A DNA stretch of 29,044 nucleotides from Spirochaetota bacterium (GTDB taxonomy: Bacteria > Spirochaetota > UBA4802 > JAFGJZ01), in NCBI GenBank assembly GCA_022704645.1, contig JAKJGA010000004.1, forward strand, positions 1-29,044, in the 5' to 3' direction. Below the pieces are notes generated by a model. The model ran no database searches and was not told the origin of the DNA. It worked only from the letters and a program-made list of their open reading frames with translations. Below, piece after piece: positions 1 through 7,184 of this stretch; position 1 is the stretch's first letter; each line of letters opens with the position of its first letter. Position numbers and translations under genes: made by a program.

Positions 1-71
1 TTTGCTTTTATTTCGGGCGTTGCGCTCGTCTTTATTTTAGAAAGGAATTTCAACACGGATTGATTAAACAC
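1..71 (-). CDS. Start of a sixth Rhs C-terminal cassette (partial, runs off left edge)
   Basis: Read on the minus strand, this stretch encodes FNQSVLKFLSK followed by KTSATPEIKA. It is almost the same as the first residues of the orphan Rhs module that starts at 9012 (FNQSVLIFLSK, KTSATPEIKA). In that gene the next residues are the Rhs core NGERII, so this window is cut just where the core should begin. A GTG at 69-71 is the nearest possible start; it is not clear that this orphan is translated on its own. It lies downstream of the cassette at 244-1792 in the same orientation, which shows that the array continues to the left of the window. Confidence 0.55.
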   Translation of the reverse strand, partial: MFNQSVLKFLSKIKTSATPEIKA

Positions 72-159
72 TCCAATGATTTTTTGATTCCATACTTGCG
101 CCGCGCTCTCCGCTTGTATCTTTTGCTTCGCAAAAGGATACCGCTTCGATCGCTAACGC
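15..159 (-). repeat. 145-bp interspersed element, copy 1 (GGGCGTT...AACGC)
   Basis: Plus-strand ends are GGGCGTT and AACGC, which are inverted to each other over the shared GCGTT. It has the same length and internal layout as copies at 1757-1900, 7149-7291 and 8947-9091. The right third (103-158) is the most conserved part and holds a hairpin (TTTTGC-TTC-GCAAAA). The left part matches the copy at 8947-9091 almost base for base (same subtype). It abuts the Rhs core of the cassette running off the left edge. Confidence 0.75.
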
Positions 160-183
160 AGGATAGTGGAATTTATTTCATCT

Positions 184-197
184 CCGCAATAGCGGAT
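184..197. repeat. Short hairpin replacing the post-immunity palindrome
   Basis: TCCGC-AATA-GCGGA forms a perfect 5-bp stem. It is followed by TGGACA, the right arm of the palindrome found at the equivalent place in three other junctions. It may be a decayed or rearranged version of that repeat; this is only a reading by eye. Confidence 0.3.
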
Positions 198-243
198 GGA
201 CAATGAACCATTTTTATTTACTCTATCACTACTCCCTTATTTA

Positions 244-600
244 TTAAGGTAATTCTTCAATTTTCCAACTTTTTCTAGAAGCTTTGTATGTAACATAAAA
301 TAAATTTTCTCTTAAAATTGTTCTTTCGTATTCATAATAGATCGTATAGTCTTTGCTATTTTCATAATAATAAACATAATTCAAAGGAAGATGTGGTTTC
401 TTACTTAAATACTTTGGAAATAAAAATTCAATTTCTTCCGGGTACTTTTTATTATTCTTATAATATTTTTCCAAAGAAATTATTACATCAGACAAACCTA
501 GTATCATGTTGAAATTGTTTTTCATTCTAACATAATTATTTATAAAAAATAATAAACAAATAATCAAACTTATCACAACAATATAACGTATTTTTTTCAT
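244..600 (-). CDS. Putative immunity protein of cassette A, membrane-anchored, pseudopilin-like
   Basis: 118 residues. A strong hydrophobic segment at about residues 6-22 follows MKKIR, so the protein is probably anchored in the inner membrane with the rest in the periplasm. The segment from about residue 35 (DVIISLEKYYKNNKKYPEEI, then a proline-rich LFPKYLSKKPHLP and a tyrosine-rich strand region) resembles the soluble fold of type II secretion pseudopilins (GspG-like: helix, KYP, then short strands), but there is no prepilin cleavage motif. It starts 10 bp after the stop of the Rhs toxin at 611-1792, with an AGGAG ribosome binding site. Position and size argue for immunity to that CHAP-like tip. 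No family could be named with certainty. Confidence 0.6.
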   Translation of the reverse strand: MKKIRYIVVISLIICLLFFINNYVRMKNNFNMILGLSDVIISLEKYYKNNKKYPEEIEFLFPKYLSKKPHLPLNYVYYYENSKDYTIYYEYERTILRENLFYVTYKASRKSWKIEELP

Positions 601-610
601 TTTGTTTCTC

Positions 611-1792
611 CTATTTTAATGGTGTTATCCAACGACGTACTGAATGAAACTCCAAATCTGAATCATGTCCATCAATAAAAGGAAAAGGAGTATGACCTCT
701 TGAATCAATTCCATGATCCAATTGATTTGCCCAAATTATTTGTGTTGTTTGCGGAGCATCTTTCGTATGTCCTTCAACAACTTTATAACCTACTGCTTTA
801 CCATTTAAAGTTATTATATCATATACAGTTGCGATATGTCCTGTTATACTAGTCTCTTTTTCTCTTTCAGGTCTGACATTATATGTTATTAAATCGCCAA
901 CCTTTATCTCTGATTGTTTAATTTCAACTGTAGCTTTTATTGTTTCACTTGCCCCAGTATGCAATTTGTTTAATGGATACATCTTACTCATATCCCCATC
1001 CCCACTTGATGATGCTTTAATAATTGCTGCTGTTTGGGCACATGCGAATTCCTTCATATAATTTTTAAATTTTTCATTGCTTTTCAATTTAGCAACGACA
1101 TCTTCAATTTTAGTTGGAACAGTCCTATCCTCTAAGGAATACCCCTTTTTAGCAGGTAAAACATATTTCTTCCCATCAGGATCGACATATCTAACCGGAT
1201 TATTTCCAGCATAGTGATACGCATTCATATTAACTGAATTGAACACGCCGCCCATGCCAGGGAGCTTCTTATTTCTTTCTCTAGCTTTATCATTTACTGG
1301 AGGCACAGGGAAATAATTACCATTTGCAAGATATGGATCTACACTCAACCACACACCAGTCTTAGCATCCCGGTATCTGGCTCCGTGGTAGTACAATCCA
1401 GTCTCCGCATCCTGTTCTTTTGAGGTAAACCTGAACTCTGTCTTGTCCACCGTAGCAGCTTCATCGTAAAGAGTTTCTCCATAAGGCAAGTACTCTATCA
1501 TCTCGAAGAAGTTCCCCTTCTTATCAGTCACATAACTGCTTGATCCCAGGTGATCCGGATGAAAATACATCGTATTCTGTTCAGTCATCGTTCCGCAGTT
1601 ATTCTTCATACTGACTGTGCTAGCGATTCTCTGATTGCCTGCGAATACGTGTTTACTTATGACCGTCTTATTCCTGACGATATAGTTCGCGCTGACGTAC
1701 TGCGTTTCACCAAGTTCGCTCTTCTTGATTATCCTTTCTCCGTTTTCTTTTGTTACGGGCGTTCCCCTTTCTCTAGCTTGTAATAATTTCAA
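611..1792 (-). CDS. Orphan Rhs C-terminal module A with CHAP/NlpC-like toxin tip
   Basis: 393 codons. Residues 1-16 (MKLLQARERGTPVTKE) are translated from the adjacent 144-bp element. Residues 17-153 are the shared Rhs core, and the RHS-associated core continues to the boundary VDPDG at 203-207. The tip (208-393) is unrelated to the other tips. It has a cysteine in FACAQTAAII (Cys251), KVGDLITYN at about 297-305, GHIATVYDI (His319) and VVEGHT at 338-343. The order Cys, GD-hydrophobic, GHIA, then an acidic or His residue fits a CHAP/NlpC-P60-type papain-fold amidase, so it may cut peptidoglycan or an envelope protein. The orphan lacks the N-terminal shell and secretion parts and may serve only as a donor for recombination. 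The start shown is the first ATG; true translation is uncertain. Confidence 0.7.
   Translation of the reverse strand: MKLLQARERGTPVTKENGERIIKKSELGETQYVSANYIVRNKTVISKHVFAGNQRIASTVSMKNNCGTMTEQNTMYFHPDHLGSSSYVTDKKGNFFEMIEYLPYGETLYDEAATVDKTEFRFTSKEQDAETGLYYHGARYRDAKTGVWLSVDPYLANGNYFPVPPVNDKARERNKKLPGMGGVFNSVNMNAYHYAGNNPVRYVDPDGKKYVLPAKKGYSLEDRTVPTKIEDVVAKLKSNEKFKNYMKEFACAQTAAIIKASSSGDGDMSKMYPLNKLHTGASETIKATVEIKQSEIKVGDLITYNVRPEREKETSITGHIATVYDIITLNGKAVGYKVVEGHTKDAPQTTQIIWANQLDHGIDSRGHTPFPFIDGHDSDLEFHSVRRWITPLK
1334..1744 (-). repeat. Shared Rhs core segment, copy A
   Basis: About 410 bp that recurs with high identity at 3339-3764, 6693-7130 and 8524-8937; the 3' two-thirds of the same unit is at 10582-10929 in the long Rhs gene. 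It encodes NGERII through the (S/T)xDP motif. The 5' junction falls within a few codons of the same point in all copies. Confidence 0.85.
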
Positions 1793-1900
1793 AGAACTAC
1801 TTATCTTAATCTTTCAACAAATTCTTTCTGTCAATGTCGGGTCGCGCTCTCCGCTTGTATCTTTTGCTCCGCAAAAGGATACCGCTTCGATCGCTAACGC
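1757..1900 (-). repeat. 144-bp interspersed element, copy 2
   Basis: Begins GGGCGTT and ends AACGC on the plus strand. The 56 bp at 1844-1899 match the other copies nearly exactly and contain CTTTTGC-TCC-GCAAAAG. The left half matches the copy at 7149-7291 (CGTTCCCCTTTC..., TCAACAAATTCTTTCT), so these two form one subtype. On the minus strand it reads into Rhs module A and supplies its first codons (ARERGTP). Confidence 0.75.
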
Positions 1901-1982
1901 GCAAAGCTACCATGAACTTCTCCCCTTCAATGGTTCTTTAAGTTTCAGTTTTTCCTTCTCCCTTTAATTCCATTCTATTACT

Positions 1983-2032
1983 GTGTCCAGATATTTGGAC
2001 ACCTCAGTTTGATTTTGCTTTGATTCTGGCAC
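1983..2032. repeat. 50-bp post-immunity repeat, copy 1 (TGTCCAGATATTTGGACA)
   Basis: An almost perfect 18-bp palindrome (TGTCCA-gatatt-TGGACA) is followed by CCTCAGTTTGATTTTGCTTTGATTCTGGCAC, of which CTCAGTTTGATTT is kept in all three copies. It recurs at 7320-7369 and 9118-9164, always just downstream of an immunity gene (here 48 bp after the gene at 2080-2628). It looks like a transposon end or solo inverted-repeat relic; it could also act as a transcript end. Confidence 0.7.
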
Positions 2033-2079
2033 GGTGAATACCATCATTGTAAAATTCATGCGAATATAAATACTTTACA

Positions 2080-2628
2080 CTAAAATTGCAATACTACATA
2101 ATTGGACCTTATAATTTTTTGATCATTAATATATTTACAATACTTGTATGTTATCAGACCATTTTTAATACATTCATTACCTTGTTGTAATGATAAACAA
2201 TGTTCTATAAAACAAATTTTAATGTTATTTCCAAATTTCACTTCTTTATACTCTTTTTTTAAAAATGAAATTATATCATTTTTGTCTATCAGGTAATTAT
2301 ACCTAAATCCATTATTTATTTTTATATATTTAGATTTAGAATTAGAAATAACATCAATTGAATTGTATTTGGGATAGTACAATAAGGATATCTGAACTTC
2401 TTTTAATTCACAATCTTTTATAATTACCGTATAATATGGATCAACTATAGCTGTTTTTTCTTTTACAAATATTGAACTAGTTCCAGTATACGTAAATTTT
2501 AGATTTAATATATTATTTTTTTCAAATACTCTAACGGATAAAGATTCTTTATCCGTTAGTGCAAATATATTTGCAAAAAATAATATTATAAAAACCAATA
2601 TAATTTTCTTTTTTATGGAGTTAGCCAT
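2080..2628 (-). CDS. Putative immunity protein of cassette B, exported
   Basis: 182 residues with a clear signal peptide (MANSIKKKIILVFIILFFANIFA), so a periplasmic protein. The remainder is AT-rich, rich in lysine, tyrosine and isoleucine, and probably mostly beta. It has cysteines near the C-terminus (ICFIEHCLSL, NECIKNG, YKYCKY) that could form disulfides. I do not recognise a family. Its ATG lies 16 bp inside the 3' end of the Rhs metalloprotease-type toxin (2613-3845), which implies translational coupling and supports a toxin/immunity pair. Confidence 0.65.
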   Translation of the reverse strand: MANSIKKKIILVFIILFFANIFALTDKESLSVRVFEKNNILNLKFTYTGTSSIFVKEKTAIVDPYYTVIIKDCELKEVQISLLYYPKYNSIDVISNSKSKYIKINNGFRYNYLIDKNDIISFLKKEYKEVKFGNNIKICFIEHCLSLQQGNECIKNGLITYKYCKYINDQKIIRSNYVVLQF

Positions 2629-3845
2629 TTTGTACCACTATCTTCATATTTTCCTTGTTGAGGAAGTTCCCCATCATGACTATCATTAGCCCCTTTATTG
2701 GTCCAGAAATAATTATTAATACCAGCTTCTTTTATCATTTCAATTCCTATGTAAGCAGCATTTTTACCTTTTAATCCTCTTATGGTAGGTATTCCATGTC
2801 CTCCAAGTTCATGCATTAATATTGAAGTTCTAGCATCAATAATAATCTTTTTATCTACACCACCTTTTTCCATTTCAGAAAAATCAGAAACTGCAACAAA
2901 AATATCTTTTCCTTCTTTATCAGCATAACCACATCGACCAACGGGAAGATTATCATGTTTAAGATATAATGGTGAATATCTATCTTCACCTTGAATAGTT
3001 TTTTCTTTGTAACTTTTTCCATAATGAATATATATATCTTTATTTTCATTTTTAATTTCTTCCATTAATATCTTTCTAAATGATTTTGAATATTTCCCTG
3101 TAGGCTCACTACCTTCTTTTAATTGTAACTCATTATTTTTATCAAAGTAAAAACCTCCACCTGCAGCTCTATTTATATCCGTTAATATTTTTTCATTCTG
3201 AGTTACATCTGTAGATTTAACTTTTCTGCCATCAGGATCAATCATGTTAATTGGATTATTGTGACCATATTGATATAAATCAAAATCTTTTGTTATAATT
3301 TTCTTCTTTTGAATATTGTTTAGATACTTTTCCAATATCGGATCAGTACTTATCCACTTACAGAGCTTCGCGTCATAATACCTAGCCCCATAATAATACA
3401 ATCCCGTCTCCGCATCCTGTTCCTTTGAGGTAAACCTGAACTCAGTCTTGTCCACAGTCGCTGCTTCATCGTAAAGAGTCTCCCCATACGGCAAGTACTC
3501 AATCATCTCAAAAAAATTCCCTTTCTTATCAGTCACATAACTGCTTGATCCCAGGTGATCCGGATGAAAATACATCGTATTCTGTTCAGTCATCGTTCCG
3601 CAGTTATTCTTCATGCTCACTGTGCTCGCGATTCTCTGATTACCTGCGAATACGTGTTTCGAGATTACTGTCTTATTCCTGACGATATAGTTCGCGCTGA
3701 CGTATTGTGTCTCGCCAAGTTCGCTCTTGTTGATTATTCGTTCTCCGTTTGCGTCATATCTGTAATTGTCTCTATTTTCAAAAAAGAATGTAATTATATG
3801 ACTATATTCATGAAAAAAAATATTTTCCTTGTGCAAAGCTTTCAT
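2613..3845 (-). CDS. Orphan Rhs C-terminal module B with HExxH metallopeptidase tip
   Basis: 410 codons. Residues 28-169 are the shared Rhs core, and the boundary IDPDG is at 202-206. The tip (207-410) carries a zinc-peptidase signature SILMHELGGHGIP (HELGGH at 345-350), with a possible third ligand in NDSHDGELP near residue 390. This predicts a zinc metalloprotease toxin; the substrate is unknown. The first 27 residues do not match the other cassettes and contain FFHEYSHIITFF, itself an HExxH-like string. There is no 144-bp element upstream: the toxin-antitoxin block at 3846-5312 takes its place. The 3' end overlaps the immunity gene by 16 bp. The start is the first in-frame ATG and may not be used. 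Confidence 0.7.
   Translation of the reverse strand: MKALHKENIFFHEYSHIITFFFENRDNYRYDANGERIINKSELGETQYVSANYIVRNKTVISKHVFAGNQRIASTVSMKNNCGTMTEQNTMYFHPDHLGSSSYVTDKKGNFFEMIEYLPYGETLYDEAATVDKTEFRFTSKEQDAETGLYYYGARYYDAKLCKWISTDPILEKYLNNIQKKKIITKDFDLYQYGHNNPINMIDPDGRKVKSTDVTQNEKILTDINRAAGGGFYFDKNNELQLKEGSEPTGKYSKSFRKILMEEIKNENKDIYIHYGKSYKEKTIQGEDRYSPLYLKHDNLPVGRCGYADKEGKDIFVAVSDFSEMEKGGVDKKIIIDARTSILMHELGGHGIPTIRGLKGKNAAYIGIEMIKEAGINNYFWTNKGANDSHDGELPQQGKYEDSGTKWLTP
3339..3764 (-). repeat. Shared Rhs core segment, copy B
   Basis: Same core as at 1334-1744. Here the homology starts slightly further upstream (YRYDANGERII) and one lysine is changed to asparagine (IINKS for IIKKS). Confidence 0.85.
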
Positions 3846-3952
3846 TGATCAATTTAGTATATGCCACATTTTTGTTCGTCAAGAATGATTTTTATGGCCT
3901 GTTTTTAGAAGTTCCTTATTTTCTTTTTATAATTACACAACTGAGAAAAACA

Positions 3953-3981
3953 TTGACAATACATACAATTATTATCATATT
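3953..3981 (+). promoter_or_regulatory. Probable sigma-70 promoter of the Phd/RelE-type pair
   Basis: A perfect -35 TTGACA at 3953-3958 is followed after 17 bases by CATATT at 3976-3981, which matches four of six -10 positions. The predicted transcript start lies about 15 bases ahead of the antitoxin ATG at 4002. Confidence 0.5.
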
Positions 3982-4001
3982 TGCACATAGACGAGGTTAT
4001 T

Positions 4002-4268
4002 ATGCTTGTTGACACAGAAAAGATGATTCCGATTACAAAATTACAACGAGAACTAACACAGCAAATACGATCTGTTTCTTCCGGAAAATCCCCATTATAT
4101 GTTTTAAAAAATAATGAAATGGAAGCTGTTATTCTCTCTCCGAGTGAATATGAATATCTCACAAACTTGAATGAGATGGTTGATCATTACGAAATAGATG
4201 ATATCATTAAGTCTCGTCTCTTAAAATATAATCGAAAAAACAATATCAAGTGGAATGATATAAAATAG
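4002..4268 (+). CDS. Phd/YefM-family antitoxin
   Basis: 88 residues from the ATG at 4002, which has GAGG just upstream. A longer frame opening with TTG at 3981 would overlap the promoter, so it was not chosen. MLVDTEKMIPITKLQRELTQ followed by GKSPLYVLKNNEMEAVILSPSEYE is the typical N-terminal fold of Phd/YefM antitoxins: a DNA-binding beta-hairpin dimer followed by a toxin-binding C-terminal tail. It is followed after 3 bp by the RelE/ParE-type toxin. The protein should repress its own promoter with the toxin. It is the only plus-strand operon inside the Rhs array. Confidence 0.85.
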   Translation: MLVDTEKMIPITKLQRELTQQIRSVSSGKSPLYVLKNNEMEAVILSPSEYEYLTNLNEMVDHYEIDDIIKSRLLKYNRKNNIKWNDIK

Positions 4269-4271
4269 ATC

Positions 4272-4583
4272 ATGATTCATCCTATAGAATTCATTCCAGA
4301 AGCTGCCAAAGACTATAAAGAACTTGATGGAAGCATTAAGAAAAAAGTAGATAAAAAACTTCATGAATTATCAAAACAACCCTTTCTTGGAGAGCATCTA
4401 GGCAATAAGTTTAACGTTAATCTCACAGGATTTTACAAAACCTATATTGATAACAAAAGTTATCGTATTGTATACCGTTTGATTGATGAAGAAATAGAAA
4501 TCATAGAAATATGGGGAATCGGAAAAAGAGACAAAGAAGAAATCTATAAAATCATAGGCAAAAGACTTAGAAAGAAAAAGTAA
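4272..4583 (+). CDS. RelE/ParE-family toxin
   Basis: 103 residues. The pattern IEFIPEAAKDYKELDGSIKKKVDKKLHEL, then a basic turn, GFYKTYIDNKSYRIVYRLIDEEIEIIEIWGIGKRDKEEIY, is the classical RelE/ParE fold. It has the conserved arginine in SYRIVYRL and a C-terminal IWGIGKRDKEEIY strand-helix. RelE members cut mRNA on the ribosome and ParE members poison gyrase; which applies here cannot be told from sequence alone. The 3-bp gap from the antitoxin suggests one transcript. The pair may stabilise the surrounding accessory region. Confidence 0.85.
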   Translation: MIHPIEFIPEAAKDYKELDGSIKKKVDKKLHELSKQPFLGEHLGNKFNVNLTGFYKTYIDNKSYRIVYRLIDEEIEIIEIWGIGKRDKEEIYKIIGKRLRKKK

Positions 4584-4660
4584 TTTATCAGAAATTTCTC
4601 ACTTTAAGTATTTGAATTAAAACACAGAAGGAATTTATCAAGAAAAAGCGGAAAACTATT

Positions 4661-4942
4661 ATGAAAACCAAAACTATTTCAACTTTCGATAGAATAATGT
4701 CAGACAAAAAAAGAAAAGCCAAATTCGATCAAGGCTATCAGGATTTTCTTATTTCAGAGCTTTTAATAGAGGCCATGGAAGCAGAAAATAAATCAGTCAG
4801 AACCCTTTCAAAAGAAACAGGCATATCCGCAACTATGATCCAAAATTTACGCTCAGGGAAAAATAAAAATGCATCTCTTAAAACTCTATTTCCTATTTTG
4901 AAAGCTCTTCACTACACCATAAAATTTAAAAAAACAAGATGA
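4661..4942 (+). CDS. XRE-type helix-turn-helix protein (antitoxin-like)
   Basis: 93 residues. The C-terminal two thirds form an HTH domain: VRTLSKETGISATMIQNLRSG is the helix-turn-helix, followed by NASLKTLFPILKALHYTIKF. The N-terminal helix (STFDRIMSDKKRKAKFDQGY) resembles that of HigA-like antitoxins found without a strong DNA-binding extension. It begins 77 bp after the RelE-type gene, in the same direction, and no toxin partner follows; the sequence behind it is a short remnant. It could be a solitary regulator or the remains of a second toxin-antitoxin pair. Confidence 0.7.
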   Translation: MKTKTISTFDRIMSDKKRKAKFDQGYQDFLISELLIEAMEAENKSVRTLSKETGISATMIQNLRSGKNKNASLKTLFPILKALHYTIKFKKTR

Positions 4943-5030
4943 TACCAGGACTCATGTTTCCCTCAAAGGTCTCACTCCTTCTGAAGCCGAAGTAATTCAA
5001 GTGTTAAAAGTAACACTTGAAATCAAGTAA
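4943..5030 (+). pseudogene. Short gene remnant behind the XRE gene
   Basis: In the +1 frame relative to the XRE gene, this stretch reads TRTHVSLKGLTPSEAEVIQV and continues with LKVTLEIK before a TAA at 5028-5030. It has protein-like composition but no start codon, so it looks like the 3' end of a lost gene. I do not recognise the family. Confidence 0.35.
4996..5021. promoter_or_regulatory. Perfect 11-bp inverted repeat
   Basis: TTCAAGTGTTA-AAAG-TAACACTTGAA pairs fully over 11 bp with a four-base loop. It has no U-run on either side, so it is a poor intrinsic terminator. It may end the toxin-antitoxin transcript with help from Rho, or be an operator relic. Confidence 0.4.
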
Positions 5031-5045
5031 ACAGAAAAGACAGTT

Positions 5046-5312
5046 TCAATCTCCCCCCTTCATCGCCTCAATAAACTTCAATTTCCCAACCCTCTTAACA
5101 TTTTCAATATATTCTTCTTCGGCTTTTTTCTTTGCATTATCTTAGTCTTCCATCACTATTGCTCTCAGCTCTTCATCTTCGGGCTCTACATCCATAAACT
5201 CAAAGTCTTCTATCTTTTCTTTCTTTATAAGCATAGAGAGCTCCTGGTTATTTGGGAATGCTTCGGTTCTGGCAGTCCTGGTTTTTGCAAGATCAATTAT
5301 AATATTATTGAT
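5046..5312 (-). pseudogene. Decayed gene fragment with an internal stop
   Basis: The minus strand reads on from the stop of the immunity gene at 5313. The frame gives LAKTRTARTEAFPNNQELSM and then LIKKEKIEDFEFMDVEPEDE, reaching AIVMED and a TAA at 5142-5144. The same frame then continues for 31 more codons (DNAKKKAEEEYIENVKRVGK...) to a TGA at 5046-5048. The charged, protein-like text on both sides of the stop suggests one broken gene without a usable start. Family not recognised. Confidence 0.45.
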
Positions 5313-5912
5313 TTAATCAGAATAAACCTTTTCTCCAGTTCTATAATCATATACTTCTGAATTATCGACATAAAATATCATAGGCTCATTCAAACTAAAA
5401 CCATCATATTTTAGCCATATAACATTATCTTTTAACATAACCTTTCCGCTATGAATTACATACTTCATTTCTCCATTTTGCATACCTACAAAAATTGTAC
5501 AAAAATGCCCATTCATCTTAATAATATTTATAAAAACACTGTCTTCATATTTTTTTATGATTTTATTTATCCCGCAATTCCCATTCTTAAATTTTGTCTT
5601 ATCAATTATATAACGATATTCAATCCATCCTTCAATGTTTTTTTGTATATTTTCATCAAAAACAAAAGCTTTACACCATTTTTTAGTGTCATCATATTGT
5701 ATTATTTTAACTTGTGTCCTCGGTTGTATTTTCAAAACAGTAGTTGATAAATTATCCTTATTTTCTTTCAATTCTACTTCTTTATTTAAAGTAAAAACAA
5801 AATATTCATCCAATATCTTCCAAGAATAATTCAAATAGCTATCTGGGAACAACCATAATGGCAAAAGTATTGCAAATAATAATATATACTTTTTATTTAA
5901 TTTTCTTATCAT
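5313..5912 (-). CDS. Putative immunity protein of cassette C, exported, SH3-like
   Basis: 199 residues. The signal peptide MIRKLNKKYILLFAILLPLWLFPDS places it in the periplasm. Residues about 40-105 (LSTTVLKIQPRTQVKIIQYD, then KKWCKAFVFDENIQKNIEGWIEYRYI) follow the spacing of a bacterial SH3b domain, ending in GWI. The C-terminal half has predicted strands with no recognisable motif. The gene starts 30 bp after the stop of the Rhs toxin at 5943-7184, with a weak AGAGAAA ribosome binding site. By position it is the immunity gene for that tip. An SH3b fold in a periplasmic protein often binds cell wall, but whether it does so here is inference. Confidence 0.6.
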   Translation of the reverse strand: MIRKLNKKYILLFAILLPLWLFPDSYLNYSWKILDEYFVFTLNKEVELKENKDNLSTTVLKIQPRTQVKIIQYDDTKKWCKAFVFDENIQKNIEGWIEYRYIIDKTKFKNGNCGINKIIKKYEDSVFINIIKMNGHFCTIFVGMQNGEMKYVIHSGKVMLKDNVIWLKYDGFSLNEPMIFYVDNSEVYDYRTGEKVYSD

Positions 5913-5942
5913 AATGTTTCTCTTTATTATTAGTATTTTGTT

Positions 5943-7184
5943 TTATTTGGGAACTTCTTTTTTCTTATCATAATATTTTCCTTTATCATTAGTATCTTGC
6001 TGTATTCGATAATTTTTGTTTGGAAATTCGTTTCCAGTAAAATTACCATTTGGCTCATATTTCCAATCTTTCACAAAACCTGCAGTATCAGCATCACTTC
6101 GACCCTCTTTATTACCAGATGCTTTATACCCAGTAATAATTTTCAATTTAGCACTCCTTGAAACTGAAGCATTACCTTTTCTGCTATCAGTAAATTCTGC
6201 AGTTTGGTTGATTTTCCAGTTTTTGCTATTAGTGTCAACTTCTCCAGTATCTTCGTTTACAGGTTTTAAATTATAGTGCATTATACGATTTGGCTCCCTT
6301 CCATCGGGTGCAATAGTATCAGTTGACATTATTTCCATCAAAAACAGTTTATCTTCTTGCCTCACCAATACTGAAGCTAAAGGAGTTCCATCCTCATTTC
6401 GATAAGATGTGCCTGCCGTATTACTCCACCCCAACAAATTAGAACCTGACGAATCTTGTTTTACAAAAACTTTACCATTACCATCGATATAAGTACTCAC
6501 TAATACTCTACGATCTAAATTATTCCTATCTCCCCCTTGAAAGCAATCATCAATATTTGCATAAAATTCAAAATGATTGCCATCAGTATCTACAAATCTA
6601 ACAGAATTGTTTGCACAATAAGCATATAAATTCATATTTACGGAATTATATATACCACCTGCTGGTTTTCCTTGTAAATACATTTCAAGTATCGGATCAG
6701 CACTTATCCACTTACAGAGCTTCGCATCATAGTATCTCGCCCCATAATAATAGAATCCCGTCTCCGCATCCTGCTCCTTTGAGGTAAACCTGAACTCGGT
6801 CTTATCTACCGTAGCTGCCTCATCGTACAATGTCTCCCCATACGGCAAGTACTCTATCATCTCGAAGAAGTTACCTTTCTTATCCGTCACATAACTGCTT
6901 GATCCCAGGTGATCCGGATGAAAATACATCGTATTCTGTTCAGTCATCGTTCCGCAGTTATTTTTCATGCTGACTGTGCTCGCGATTCTCTGATTTCCTG
7001 CGAATACGTGTTTGCTTATGACCGTTTTATTCCTGACGATATAGTTTGCACTTACGTATTGCGTCTCTCCAAGTTCGCTCTTTTTGATTATTCGTTCTCC
7101 GTTTGCATCATATCTGTAATCCGTCGTGTGTTTGTTATCGACGGTTCTGGGCGTTCCCCTTTCCCTTGCGTGTAATAATTTCAA
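5943..7184 (-). CDS. Orphan Rhs C-terminal module C, toxin tip of unknown type
   Basis: 413 codons. Residues 1-12 (MKLLHARERGTP) come from the 143-bp element. Residues 19-164 are the shared core, starting further upstream than in other orphans (HTTDYRYDANGERII). The boundary is VDTDG at 198-202, where the others have DPDG. The tip (203-413) is about 210 residues, polar and rich in asparagine, aspartate and lysine. It includes DDCFQGGDRNNLDRRV, KLFLMEIMSTDTIAPDGREP and a lysine-rich tail. I see no known catalytic signature. The missing proline in the boundary might affect processing. The ATG is the first in frame; whether the orphan is translated is not known. Confidence 0.65.
   Translation of the reverse strand: MKLLHARERGTPRTVDNKHTTDYRYDANGERIIKKSELGETQYVSANYIVRNKTVISKHVFAGNQRIASTVSMKNNCGTMTEQNTMYFHPDHLGSSSYVTDKKGNFFEMIEYLPYGETLYDEAATVDKTEFRFTSKEQDAETGFYYYGARYYDAKLCKWISADPILEMYLQGKPAGGIYNSVNMNLYAYCANNSVRFVDTDGNHFEFYANIDDCFQGGDRNNLDRRVLVSTYIDGNGKVFVKQDSSGSNLLGWSNTAGTSYRNEDGTPLASVLVRQEDKLFLMEIMSTDTIAPDGREPNRIMHYNLKPVNEDTGEVDTNSKNWKINQTAEFTDSRKGNASVSRSAKLKIITGYKASGNKEGRSDADTAGFVKDWKYEPNGNFTGNEFPNKNYRIQQDTNDKGKYYDKKKEVPK
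6693..7130 (-). repeat. Shared Rhs core segment, copy C
   Basis: Same core unit as at 1334-1744, with homology to the long Rhs gene beginning at HTTDYRYDANG. This is the longest 5' homology among the orphans. Confidence 0.85.

Noticed and set aside
1983..2032. The 50-bp repeat as a simple intrinsic terminator
   Set aside because: The palindrome is AT-rich in the centre and lacks a T-run behind it, and its long conserved tail is not explained by termination.
3905..4162. Minus-strand frame opposite the Phd-type antitoxin
   Set aside because: Shadow of a recognisable antitoxin gene, with no supporting signals.
4943..5030. Possible frameshift extension of the XRE gene
   Set aside because: The +1 frame does read as protein, but the XRE protein already ends normally after its HTH domain, so a separate remnant is simpler.
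5451..5829. Plus-strand frames opposite the immunity gene of cassette C
   Set aside because: AT-rich shadow frames against an exported protein with a clear signal peptide.
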